A stretch of 64,000 nucleotides of DNA from JAGQNP01 sp038257245. GTDB lineage: Bacteria > Patescibacteriota > Saccharimonadia > Saccharimonadales > JACQNP01. Position 1 is the first letter of the stretch; the number at the start of each line of letters is the position of its first letter. Positions 53,573 through 61,457 of this stretch are shown here, piece after piece. The translations under genes were made by a program, and so were the position numbers. The notes below the pieces were generated by a model. That model was not told the origin of the DNA. It saw only the letters and a program-made list of their open reading frames with translations, and ran no database searches. The stretch spans positions 60,485 to 124,484 of the forward strand of contig JBBSJL010000001.1 in the NCBI GenBank assembly GCA_038257245.1, written 5' to 3'.

Positions 53573-54226
53573 CTACTTGATGGTGACCATTACTTCGTTT
53601 GAATAGCTACCACAGGTACCGTCTCCAAGGTATTGACACACCCTAATGTAGTAGTTACCTGGAGAGTACGCTTGTACATAGCTAGATCCAGACGACTGGG
53701 AGTCGCCGATATACTGTGCTTCTGAGCCAGGGTAAGTAGGTGAACCGGAATTGTTCCAAACAAGCTTCCAACCCTTTTCAGATACAAAGCCAGCTGACCA
53801 GTTTACAGGAATTTTTTGCTTACCATCGTATGCAATTGGGTCGCCAGCGCTTAGAGATATTGAGCCACTTTGTTGGGCAGACTGTGTGGCTGCATATTGT
53901 TTTTCTTTTTCAGCTGCAGCTGCCTGTGCGGCGGCTTCAGCTTCTGCTTTGGCTTTTTCTTCTTCTGCTTTCTTGGCTGCATCAGCTTCTGCCATCTTTT
54001 CTTCTTCTGCTACTTTAGCAAGACGCTCACTGTTAGTCTTTTTGCTGTCATTAATTTCTGCAATTAGCTTTGTTTCTGCTTCAACCTGCTTCCGCTGAAG
54101 TGCAGAATTCTGGCTTTGTACGTATCCAAATACGCTAACCGATAATATTATTGCAAGACCGATGGCACCAAATATTATTGGATTATTCTTTATTAAACTT
54201 TTGACGTTATTGATGTGTTTTTCCAC
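53573..54226 (-). CDS. membrane-anchored coiled-coil protein with Cys domain
   Basis: A short cytoplasmic N-terminus, one membrane helix (about 18-36), an Ala/Glu/Lys coiled coil (about 40-115), then a 95-residue beta-rich domain with a Cys pair (VRCQYLGDGTC-like spacing, six residues apart). The domain shares W..GWK, a P-T/I-YP/G segment, GNYYIRVCQYLGDGTCG and YSN..V with the end of the protein at 51865. This suggests two partners or sensors with one ligand type. It is the first gene before the sigma factor on the same strand. Confidence 0.65.
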   Translation of the reverse strand: MEKHINNVKSLIKNNPIIFGAIGLAIILSVSVFGYVQSQNSALQRKQVEAETKLIAEINDSKKTNSERLAKVAEEEKMAEADAAKKAEEEKAKAEAEAAAQAAAAEKEKQYAATQSAQQSGSISLSAGDPIAYDGKQKIPVNWSAGFVSEKGWKLVWNNSGSPTYPGSEAQYIGDSQSSGSSYVQAYSPGNYYIRVCQYLGDGTCGSYSNEVMVTIK

Positions 54227-54321
54227 TTTATTTCTCCTTAGATTTAGTGGCGATCTTTTGATCGTCTACAAGTAATACGTAAGAGCTCGCTAGATTATTT
54301 CATCGTTAACAAAATATGACG

Positions 54322-54480
54322 TCATCGAAGAGTCACAAACTCCTTAACGATTTGCTTATAACAAGATATACAGAGGTGAAACTTACGAACATTATTGTTA
54401 TTGTCGGGAGGGCTAAGCAGTATACCACCAAAGTCACTTAGTTCTTTGTTGCAGTTGTTACATTTTGGAGTAATAGACAT
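54322..54480 (-). CDS. small zinc-ribbon-like protein
   Basis: A 52-residue frame from ATG 54480 to TGA 54322: two CxxC knuckles, PKCNNCNKEL near the start and HLCISCYKQI near residue 37, separated by a Gly- and Asn-rich loop. The pattern is that of a treble-clef or zinc-ribbon protein. No strong ribosome binding site; a TATA-like -10 lies just before the ATG. It was found by translating the gap, and the clear Cys pairing argues that it is real. Confidence 0.55.
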   Translation of the reverse strand: MSITPKCNNCNKELSDFGGILLSPPDNNNNVRKFHLCISCYKQIVKEFVTLR

Positions 54481-54505
54481 AGCTATACTTTATCAAAAAG
54501 TAGGA

Positions 54506-54748
54506 TTATTTGTTCTCTTCTATTTCTAATACTTTGTCTACTGCGTCTTCATCAACACGGTCTTGTGCTGTTTCGTTGCGATCCTCAACCATTGTAGCCG
54601 CAATAAGCCCAATTATTGGCACCAGGCCAAGCCAAAAGTAAACAGCAAAACTATGCCCTTTACGACTTGCGGTCCTACCCGTCCATAGTGCCAGCAAAAC
54701 CCAAAGAGATACACCTAAAATTATGAAAAACGATATCCCGAAAAACAT
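54506..54748 (-). CDS. small membrane protein, PLDc_N-like
   Basis: 80 residues: a helix (about 3-20), a short basic turn (GRTASRKGHS), a second helix (about 33-51, VYFWLGLVPIIGLIAATMV) and an acidic tail. The layout is like the two-helix PLDc_N domain of lipid synthases, but without a catalytic part. Function unknown. Confidence 0.5.
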   Translation of the reverse strand: MFFGISFFIILGVSLWVLLALWTGRTASRKGHSFAVYFWLGLVPIIGLIAATMVEDRNETAQDRVDEDAVDKVLEIEENK

Positions 54749-54898
54749 AAACCCTCCTTAACCATTACTTTCTGCTTATACTTTCTCATTTATGTATGTT
54801 CAAATCAAATATCTTGAATTATTGTCAGCGTTACTCGAGCTATTTCAAGTACTCACTTTTGATATAGTATTTATGGAATATGCAAGCTGAGGTAGTAT

Positions 54899-55165
54899 AT
54901 GTTTATGACTAAGACAGAAATCTCTGGCGGCGTGGCACACAAATTACCTCTAGACTTAGAAGACGCTTTAATTTCTATTCATGAGGTAAAAGAGGCATGG
55001 GAAGACATCACTCCATTAGCACGCAACGAGTGGATTTGCTGGGTTGAAGAAGCAAAAAGACCAGAAACGAGAGCTAATCGGATCGAAAGAACCAAGATTG
55101 AGCTAATAACTGGCAAACGACGTCCCTGCTGTTGGGCTGGCTGCAATCATCGTTCGCCTAAGTAG
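54899..55165 (+). CDS. YdeI/OmpD-associated (OmdA)-like protein
   Basis: 88 residues with LPLDLEDALISIHEVKEAW, PLARNEWICWVEEAKRPETRANRI and a C-terminal GKRRPCCWAGCNHR. This matches the C-terminal domain of the YdeI/OmpD-associated family; function is unclear in the family. TGAGG with a good spacing favours the ATG at 54899. It is the only plus-strand gene between 40.7 kb and the end of the window. Confidence 0.78.
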   Translation: MFMTKTEISGGVAHKLPLDLEDALISIHEVKEAWEDITPLARNEWICWVEEAKRPETRANRIERTKIELITGKRRPCCWAGCNHRSPK

Positions 55166-55173
55166 AGCTAGGC

Positions 55174-55554
55174 TTATGAGAAGTAGCCTCTGTCTTTAAT
55201 CCAAATTAGGGCAACAAATAACAGAGGTAGTATATAAAGTGATATTTTGTATGGAGCGAGCTGGTCTGCATTCGTTAACTCTTGTACGATGTTGCCAGCA
55301 TAAAATATTACTACCAAGAGAGAGAAAATTATAAGTGCCCACAACTTGCCAAGCTTCATGAAAATTACTGTAATAAGCATCATCACTAAAAGAACTAAAA
55401 AGAGTGCTTCATCTAATTCTAATTCACCATCCAGGGCAGTGGCTGCTATTAATCCAAAAACTAGATTTAATGGAATAAATATTACCCCTAACCAAAAAAC
55501 GACATTTACACTTACAGGTGTCTTTTTAGAATTTTGTTCTCCTCTAATACTCAT
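55174..55554 (-). CDS. four-helix membrane protein, unknown
   Basis: 126 residues with about four membrane helices (residues 18-40, 48-65, 70-88, 102-118) and a basic N-terminus. No motif or family recognised. It is three bases after the SRPBCC gene, so they are probably co-transcribed. Confidence 0.55.
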   Translation of the reverse strand: MSIRGEQNSKKTPVSVNVVFWLGVIFIPLNLVFGLIAATALDGELELDEALFLVLLVMMLITVIFMKLGKLWALIIFSLLVVIFYAGNIVQELTNADQLAPYKISLYILPLLFVALIWIKDRGYFS

Positions 55555-55557
55555 AAT

Positions 55558-55938
55558 TTAGTTTTCTAAATATTTTTTTATGGCGCCCAGGTAATGGTCA
55601 TCCCAACCCTGAAATAATTCATCTACTAATTCTTCAGGAATGTTAGAGTGTTTTAGGGTTGCTACTGTAGACCCATTAGTATATTTTAATTTGAATTCAA
55701 CTTCGCTAGGGTTGTCCATTCCGTCTACTAACCAGTCTTCGATAAGCAGATGTGGCTTCTGGATATTTGTAACCGTTCCACCCAGGTAATCACCCCACAT
55801 ACTAAAAGACCCGCCTAGTTCATCTTCAAAATTAGATGGTTTAGCTCCCCACTTGTCCATGAGCTCAGCCCTGGTTAAACACCCCCACACTTTTTCAATC
55901 GGTGCAGATATTGCGTATTCTTTTATAAAGCTTTTCAT
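55558..55938 (-). CDS. SRPBCC/AHSA1-family protein
   Basis: A 126-residue START-like fold: SAPIEKVWGCLTRAELMDKWG at the N-terminus, a beta-sheet with GGSFSMWGDY and a final helix (WDDHYLGAIKKYL). AHSA1-like proteins bind hydrophobic ligands or assist Hsp90; the ligand here is unknown. GATAAT six bases before the ATG makes it leaderless. Confidence 0.82.
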   Translation of the reverse strand: MKSFIKEYAISAPIEKVWGCLTRAELMDKWGAKPSNFEDELGGSFSMWGDYLGGTVTNIQKPHLLIEDWLVDGMDNPSEVEFKLKYTNGSTVATLKHSNIPEELVDELFQGWDDHYLGAIKKYLEN

Positions 55939-55960
55939 AATTCTATTATCTCATAAAACA

Positions 55961-56044
55961 AAAGAACGGTTCGAAAACCGTTCTTTGCGTGTTTGTTCTG
56001 GACTATGTACGAACTTGGCTCGCTGTGGTGATGGAAGTTAGAAC
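55961..56044 (-). repeat. GAGCCAAG element E1
   Basis: Minus strand: GTTCTAACTTCC (56033-56044), 11 bases, GAGCCAAG (56014-56021), then a hairpin AAAGAACGGTT/AACCGTTCTTT (55961-55986) and a T-rich run. It follows the 72-residue gene and acts as its terminator. Confidence 0.65.
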
Positions 56045-56070
56045 TTTAATGATCAGTGATTTTAATAATG

Positions 56071-56289
56071 TTACGCTGCTTTTTGTTCGAGCTTTGTAAT
56101 CCTTGTTTCGTGATCTTTGATTTGAGTTTCAGTCACGTCATTTGAATTTTCCATGGCTTCGGCTACCGAGGAGGACAAATTATCAATTTTTGTATCCATT
56201 CTTTGTAAATCATCTCTCAAATCAGCAGTTTGTTGTGATATGCTTGCGGCAATAAATTGCTTAAGGTCGGAGATTGTATCGTCGTTCAT
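56071..56289 (-). CDS. hypothetical coiled-coil protein, 72 residues
   Basis: Nearly all helical and polar; heptad-like pattern over residues 20-68 (DLQRMDTKIDNLSSSVAEAM) suggests a short coiled coil. No known domain. TAAAAT lies six bases before the ATG, no ribosome binding site. It sits between elements E1 and E2, so it could be a one-gene cassette. Confidence 0.55.
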   Translation of the reverse strand: MNDDTISDLKQFIAASISQQTADLRDDLQRMDTKIDNLSSSVAEAMENSNDVTETQIKDHETRITKLEQKAA

Positions 56290-56311
56290 GTAATTATTTT
56301 AGCATATTTCT

Positions 56312-56364
56312 CTGAGCCAGGTTGTAAATATGCACTTCTTTCAAAGTGCTTATGATTGGCTCAG
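56312..56364 (-). repeat. GAGCCAA element E2 with perfect outer inverted repeat
   Basis: CTGAGCCA (56312-56319) and TGGCTCAG (56357-56364) are exact inverse copies, and between them GCACTT/AAGTGC (56332-56349) form an inner hairpin. It follows the gene at 56373 on the minus strand. Confidence 0.6.
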
Positions 56365-56372
56365 CTTACAGG

Positions 56373-57008
56373 TCACGGACTTTTGACTGCAATTAACTCT
56401 TTTGCATTTGACCAGGCCTTATCAAGTTGCGCCCAAGAAACATGCCGGCTCTCGCCTTTATGCACTGGACCAGGATCATGCATAGTGGCCCCATTATCAT
56501 CGTACCCAAATACAAGGACTCTGTGGCCAGTATAGCCAGGCTTATCGTTAAGCGCTTTTGAATTTACTAGAACCATCACATACCATTTATTATCAATGAA
56601 CTTCTTTATGTCGTCGTTCACACCTATGCGGTTGTCTACTAGTTCTTTATCTAGTGATTCCTGCATCTGTTTCTTTATTTTTTCGTAGTCGTGGGGATGT
56701 TCTCTTTCGTAATCTGCAACATCTTTGCCATACTCATCTTCAATATACTGAAAGCCCTCTTTAATAAAGCGCTGAATATCAAACCCAGTAATTAATTTTG
56801 TTTTCAATCCGTATTTATCAAGTGACAACAGCTCAGAATATACCCAAGCACCATGTCCAGGAAGATAATCTGTAAGCTGCTCTAGTTGTTTCCAAGAAAA
56901 TTCATGGTCTGGATGGGTCACTGAAAATATACTCTTTAAGCAAGCTTGCACACAATGACTTTCATCTAGGTTTGCGTAGAATTTAGGTTTTGACAACAAT
57001 TTACTCAT
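56373..57008 (-). CDS. papain-like cysteine peptidase-like protein
   Basis: The likely catalytic cysteine is in DESHCVQACLKSIF, and histidine/aspartate follow in TGHRVLVFGYDDNGATMHDPGP, the C39-like order. A charged helical insert occupies residues 85-130. No signal peptide or fused transporter. TATACT seven bases before the ATG at 57008 makes this start leaderless; the TTG one codon earlier is less likely. It is distantly similar to the protein at 35700, which shares the CVQ motif. Confidence 0.65.
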   Translation of the reverse strand: MSKLLSKPKFYANLDESHCVQACLKSIFSVTHPDHEFSWKQLEQLTDYLPGHGAWVYSELLSLDKYGLKTKLITGFDIQRFIKEGFQYIEDEYGKDVADYEREHPHDYEKIKKQMQESLDKELVDNRIGVNDDIKKFIDNKWYVMVLVNSKALNDKPGYTGHRVLVFGYDDNGATMHDPGPVHKGESRHVSWAQLDKAWSNAKELIAVKSP

Positions 57009-57120
57009 CAAGATAAGTATAGCTTACTAAATACAAAATACAGCAGCGTGAATGCTTACTGGACAAGGTATCAAAAACATAGTATTGGCCCAGCGAACAG
57101 GTCTGGGACCTAGAGCAACT

Positions 57121-57306
57121 TTATGCGCCAGTTTTTCTTGTTGATATATATATGCCAAAAACTACGGCACCAAAAATGATTAGTCCAATACCAACCCAGA
57201 TAGGGTTCTGTGAATCTCCGTTTGATAATGAATTACCCAATAATGTCCCCATGCCAATAAGCAGTAGGGCAAAAGAAATTTGTCCAAATAGTTTATTCTT
57301 TGTCAT
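57121..57306 (-). CDS. small two-helix membrane protein
   Basis: 61 residues with helices at about 8-25 and 35-55 and a basic end. No family recognised. TATACT lies six bases before the ATG, so it is probably leaderless. It lies between elements E2 and E3 with the gene at 56373. Confidence 0.5.
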   Translation of the reverse strand: MTKNKLFGQISFALLLIGMGTLLGNSLSNGDSQNPIWVGIGLIIFGAVVFGIYISTRKTGA

Positions 57307-57326
57307 GAATTAAGTATATCTATATT

Positions 57327-57397
57327 AAGCCAAAAACAAAAACACCATCTTTCGATACTGCTTATGCTTGGCTCACAACAATAGAGGAAGTTATAAC
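57327..57397 (-). repeat. GAGCCAAG element E3
   Basis: Minus strand: GTTATAACTTCC (57386-57397), 11 bases, GAGCCAAG (57367-57374), a weak hairpin and a T-rich run, then TTGGCTT (57327-57333), complementary to the core. The GTTATAACTTCC...GAGCCAAGC segment matches E4 with one mismatch over 31 bases. Confidence 0.7.
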
Positions 57398-57476
57398 CGT
57401 AATAAAGACTGATCTTGCAGTGAAGTAACTATATAGGAGTTACAAGTATCTTTCTTTTCTATGCTTGATAGTTTCA

Positions 57477-58331
57477 TTAAACCCAGCGGTTAGTGAAGGC
57501 TTCCCGTTCATTTTCGGAATAGAAAAATCTGGCGTATTGTGAATCCATTTGCCATTTCACCCATTCTTCAGGAAGCTTTGCCTCCGACTTAAAGCTTTTA
57601 TATCGAGCATCATAATCACCAGGCGCATCTTCAGCAGCATTCACCTTCTTGAGCTCTGGGACGGAAATACCGTAATATTTGGAAAGTGCACCTCTTGCAA
57701 ATAGTTGCATATCCTCTAAGCGAAGCACTAGTAGGTCTGTGTGTCTTTCACCCGCATCAGCTGAATAGACCGCTGAGCCTTTTTCGATAGGGAATTGTTC
57801 ATTTTTGTACACATCAATGCCTGTCATCGGCTGTACTTCAATGTCCCACCAGTCTAAGTGAAAACTTGGTGAGGAGAAGCTTTCCCCATGTCTAAGTCGT
57901 TGAATAATTTCTTCGTCGCTAAGATTGTGAATGTCTATGTCTGGGTTTCTAGGGATGAAGTTGTAGAAGAAAGATGATAAGTTAATTGCAACAGGTTCTC
58001 GTACAACACTTACGACTCGAAAATCACGAGCTGGATGATCTTCCATAAATTGAGCTACCTCAGGATCATCTGAAAGTAGTCGACGTCGCGTACCAGTGAT
58101 ACTTTGGTGCTGGAGTACACCCTCTAGTTCGCTCCGGCGATAATCCCAAACATACATATCGTTTTGATCGGTAGTATACACGCCAAATGCACTCTCCAAT
58201 ACTGCTAGCACTGCTTTGGAGCCAACTTTTCCTTGGGTATAAACCCCAACTTCATATGGTAATTTTGTAACTTCGCCAGAGGCAACGTATTGTTCGCGTA
58301 GTTCTTCTCGGTACTGTTCGTTGCTTACCAT
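57477..58331 (-). CDS. sulfotransferase-like protein (capsule-synthesis type)
   Basis: Residues 30-45 hold TQGKVGSKAVLAVL, the phosphosulfate-binding loop pattern, and VSVVREPVAINLSSFF near residue 110 fits the second PAPS-binding motif. The C-terminal QYARFFYSENEREAFTNRW resembles a putative capsular polysaccharide synthesis family. It may transfer sulfate to a surface glycan. Its start overlaps the upstream oxidoreductase gene by seven bases, so they work together. Confidence 0.6.
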   Translation of the reverse strand: MVSNEQYREELREQYVASGEVTKLPYEVGVYTQGKVGSKAVLAVLESAFGVYTTDQNDMYVWDYRRSELEGVLQHQSITGTRRRLLSDDPEVAQFMEDHPARDFRVVSVVREPVAINLSSFFYNFIPRNPDIDIHNLSDEEIIQRLRHGESFSSPSFHLDWWDIEVQPMTGIDVYKNEQFPIEKGSAVYSADAGERHTDLLVLRLEDMQLFARGALSKYYGISVPELKKVNAAEDAPGDYDARYKSFKSEAKLPEEWVKWQMDSQYARFFYSENEREAFTNRWV

Positions 58332-59854
58332 ACTAAAGGAACCTCCTGTACAGGATTCAAATCATTCACGCGATTAGCATGAGATTGATACATAGCTGAC
58401 ATGATGGCAACTGTAGGCTGATGTGCTCCAATAAAAGATTTATCTTGGTCACTGCTTGATGCCATAGTGTTCACATAGGCTTTCCATTCTTTATCTGCCT
58501 TAAGAGAGTCGAGCAGTCTCATATCTTTTGCGACAAGCCCTGCAAACAACTTGAGAGTTTTCGCCTTAACATCTTCGTGGAGTACGTCATGGCGTGGTAT
58601 ATCATGCAGGAGGTCTTTTACCTGAATTGTCTCTAAAGGCTTGCCTCCTATAATGCTGTTACGATATATATTTATTTCTAATTGGTCTGATCCACCAAGT
58701 TCCCATCGTGGGATTCCATCTTCTGGGTTCAGGTGCGCTGGTTGTACCGCCTGAAATGAACGTATCTCAATAGCATGTAGAGGCCCTTGCTGGATTAGGT
58801 GATTTTCCCATCGAAGCCGCCCATTCTCTTTGTAGAGGTTTTCTGCAGGTTTTGTCCAAGCTCGCTGAGAGAATCCAGAGTGTAACATTTGTATGCTAGC
58901 ATGAGCTGTCTGAATGTCGCCTCGTAAAAATTCGATAGAACTGAAAGCATCAACCTCGCCATACAAAGAGATGTGTTGCTCTAAAAAATCTCTTTGGTTT
59001 GATGGTTTTGGTTCTCCGTAATCGGTTAACAGTTTGCTCGTAATTGACTGGGGTAGTTGTTTACTATAGTTCAATGCTGTAGAAAATGAGCTGAAAACTT
59101 TTAGTTTGTCTGCACGATCTTTTTCAGGAGTACCCTTACGGTACCAAGTGGATATAAGGTCAAGGTAATGGTAGCCAAAGTGAGAAATCACACCGTTACC
59201 GTTTTCATAACCGTGATATGTGATGTCCTCAAGTTCATTAGGTAATCGCCACTGTCCGTCCGAATTGAACGACGAAAGAGATGTAACTCCTACTCCATAT
59301 TTTTTCGAAACATCCTCAAGTAACTTGCCTACATAATAATATGCAGGATGAAATCTTCGATGAGAATTTACCATAACAAAAGTATTAGTTTGTTCACTCA
59401 GTTTTGTTATATGCTGCCAGTCTTTTAGAACTCCGGCAGCTTGATCAGGATCAGTACTTGCATTTTTTCTTGTGCAAATTGGTTTATCTAATAAAACTTT
59501 TAGCTTGGCATTTAACGCCCAATTAACATATGCTCGGTGCTGCTCAGGAGTTGTAGATATAAGCACAGCATCTACGGGATTTTCACTTTGTGCTTTGTCT
59601 AGTTGCCGAATTATTTGATCTGGTAATTCAAGGCTGTCAAATTTCTTTACACCAATGAATTTTGCTGACTGGCCAATATTATCCAGTCTTGATTCCACTA
59701 TTATTTTTTTGGAAGCAATGTCTACGACCCATACAACATCAATTACATCTGAGATGTCTTTTCTTTTTAACGCTGTGGTATATGTTTCTTGGAAGTGCAT
59801 TCCAACTCCAAATATACCTATGCGAATCTTGCGGCTACTGCTCTTTTTGTTCAT
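58325..59854 (-). CDS. Gfo/Idh/MocA-family oxidoreductase
   Basis: NAD(P)-binding Rossmann fold at the N-terminus (IRIGIFGVGMHFQETY), VDAVLISTTPEQHRAYV and the conserved KVLLDKPICT lysine-proline motif near residue 130. The catalytic-side domain is larger than usual (509 residues total against about 350), with an insertion in the C-terminal half. These enzymes act on sugars or nucleotide sugars. Paired with the sulfotransferase-like gene, a role in surface sugar modification is plausible. A -10-like CATAAT is eight bases before the ATG. Confidence 0.8.
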   Translation of the reverse strand: MNKKSSSRKIRIGIFGVGMHFQETYTTALKRKDISDVIDVVWVVDIASKKIIVESRLDNIGQSAKFIGVKKFDSLELPDQIIRQLDKAQSENPVDAVLISTTPEQHRAYVNWALNAKLKVLLDKPICTRKNASTDPDQAAGVLKDWQHITKLSEQTNTFVMVNSHRRFHPAYYYVGKLLEDVSKKYGVGVTSLSSFNSDGQWRLPNELEDITYHGYENGNGVISHFGYHYLDLISTWYRKGTPEKDRADKLKVFSSFSTALNYSKQLPQSITSKLLTDYGEPKPSNQRDFLEQHISLYGEVDAFSSIEFLRGDIQTAHASIQMLHSGFSQRAWTKPAENLYKENGRLRWENHLIQQGPLHAIEIRSFQAVQPAHLNPEDGIPRWELGGSDQLEINIYRNSIIGGKPLETIQVKDLLHDIPRHDVLHEDVKAKTLKLFAGLVAKDMRLLDSLKADKEWKAYVNTMASSSDQDKSFIGAHQPTVAIMSAMYQSHANRVNDLNPVQEVPLVW

Positions 59855-59982
59855 TGCTAATTATTATGTCATAATAATACTACTTATTGCAAGCATAAGA
59901 ACATGTGTTCTAAGTAGTAATTTAATATGATTATAACGAATGCAGCACCTAAGTAGGTTTCAACTCTAGCCTGGGTATACAA

Positions 59983-60056
59983 AAAGTCAGAACTGAATCA
60001 ACAGTTCTGACTTTATCTATTACGGCTTGGCTCACCACAATAGAGGAAGTTATAAC
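59983..60056 (-). repeat. GAGCCAAG element E4
   Basis: Minus strand: GTTATAACTTCC (60045-60056), GAGCCAAG (60026-60033), hairpin AAAGTCAGAACTG/CAGTTCTGACTTT (59983-60014) and TTTTTG. The half upstream of the core matches E3 and the half downstream matches E5. Confidence 0.75.
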
Positions 60057-60072
60057 TGCTATAAAGCGAGAA

Positions 60073-60891
60073 TTAACTGGTGTGGTCGCTTAATTCGGTC
60101 GAAGTAGAGTCTAGGGGCGGCAACTTTATAGTTCCGTCCAGTAATCCTTTTAAGTAAGGTTTGAATCGAACGGGAATTGTTTCATCTCGTTGTTCTTCAG
60201 GCACGTGCACGAGTGTCCACGCCTCGTCCATTACCTTTTCGCCTAAATATGCAAAGTCTTCTTCGATTGCTTGCCAGACATTATCAAAGATCATTCTTGC
60301 ATCACTTGGATTGTCCAGATCATGTTTCTCATTACGCCTGTCTCCACTATGCAAGGCGTTACGATGTATAGCTAATTGATTTTGCCATAGCTTTCGATCA
60401 TTTCTAGCTACTTCTACAAACTCTGTGGCGTTTGGATAGTCTTCTATAAACTTTTTAGAACCCTTTTCAAACTTCTTATCATCTTGAAATATAAACCCAA
60501 TATCAAAACCCAGCTCTTTCATAAACAACTGGAACCGATCCTTATAAGCCCACCAAATTGAATTATAGAATGCGACGTATTCTGCCTGTTGATCAAATGT
60601 TGGGTGCTGATTAAACTTCTTATTTTCAATTCGACCTAAGTGAACACGAGCGATGTCGAGCTGTTCAATAACCCTGTCACAGCGAAAATCAATTTCATCG
60701 TTATTAGGTAGGTCAATAAATTTTAGAATCTCTTTGGTCTGGATCCATACTCGCACTACGAATGGTTCTTCTGTGCCAAAGTTAGCCGCTAATTTGAGTG
60801 TGAAGCCAGGCGGAAGGTTGCCTGTGTACATCCTACCTTTTTGCGTATTATGATTTTTTTGCTCCTTCTTGGTTCGCTTCTTTTTGGACAT
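60073..60891 (-). CDS. hypothetical 272-residue protein
   Basis: I do not recognise this family. It opens with a lysine-rich 20-residue stretch, then a mainly helical, charged protein. HRNALHSGDRRNEKH near residue 185 faintly resembles the RNxxxH-type ends of HEPN ribonucleases but has one residue too few. No membrane segment. Its start is five bases after the P-loop gene, and PurB-HAD is first in the same operon. Confidence 0.55.
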   Translation of the reverse strand: MSKKKRTKKEQKNHNTQKGRMYTGNLPPGFTLKLAANFGTEEPFVVRVWIQTKEILKFIDLPNNDEIDFRCDRVIEQLDIARVHLGRIENKKFNQHPTFDQQAEYVAFYNSIWWAYKDRFQLFMKELGFDIGFIFQDDKKFEKGSKKFIEDYPNATEFVEVARNDRKLWQNQLAIHRNALHSGDRRNEKHDLDNPSDARMIFDNVWQAIEEDFAYLGEKVMDEAWTLVHVPEEQRDETIPVRFKPYLKGLLDGTIKLPPLDSTSTELSDHTS

Positions 60892-60896
60892 ATTGA

Positions 60897-61457
60897 TTAC
60901 TCTATTTCAGCAATAGCAGTCCTCATAATGCTTAATCGTTCTGGTACTGGTACTGCTGGCAAGTGAACAACTTGTATGCCTGAATGGTCGTAAGCTTCAG
61001 CTAAGAAGTCGTGTGTTCTTTGAGCTTCTTCGGCTGTTTCTCTGCGTATATCTGTAGTAGTGTATGTGCCAACTGGCTCACAGAATAATGCGAGTGAATA
61101 TCTAGCAATCATAATGCGACGTTCCACTTCAGGTATAAAGCTTTCAAATCCGTTCAATCTACAGTAAGCAATAGTGTCTATTAAGCTCCTGTCCTGAAAG
61201 ACTAACTCAGCCGAATTGGGAATATCAGCTTCTAGGGTTACTGACTCATCAGCGACTTCTGGACCAAACTTTGAGTAGTCAATCCAGGGAACATTTGGCG
61301 TATATGTAGCATCTTCTGCTTGCCTGGCTAATTCCCTCGTTATTACTCGTTCTGCTGGCTCTGCAACAAAATGTGCCCCCTCAAACTCGTTACGGAGTGC
61401 TTCTAGTAAAGTGGTCTTACCTGAATGTGGTCCACCTGATATAGGAACCTTGTGCAT
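60897..61457 (-). CDS. P-loop ATPase, NadR/AAA_28-like
   Basis: Walker A GGPHSGKTTLLEAL starts at residue 8; a DRSL segment (LVFQDRSLIDTIAYC) near residue 90 and a late RRETAEEAQRTHDF match the NadR-like/AAA_28 nucleotide kinases. These proteins phosphorylate small nucleosides or act in regulation. 186 residues, soluble. Its ATG overlaps the PurB-HAD stop by one base. Confidence 0.72.
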   Translation of the reverse strand: MHKVPISGGPHSGKTTLLEALRNEFEGAHFVAEPAERVITRELARQAEDATYTPNVPWIDYSKFGPEVADESVTLEADIPNSAELVFQDRSLIDTIAYCRLNGFESFIPEVERRIMIARYSLALFCEPVGTYTTTDIRRETAEEAQRTHDFLAEAYDHSGIQVVHLPAVPVPERLSIMRTAIAEIE

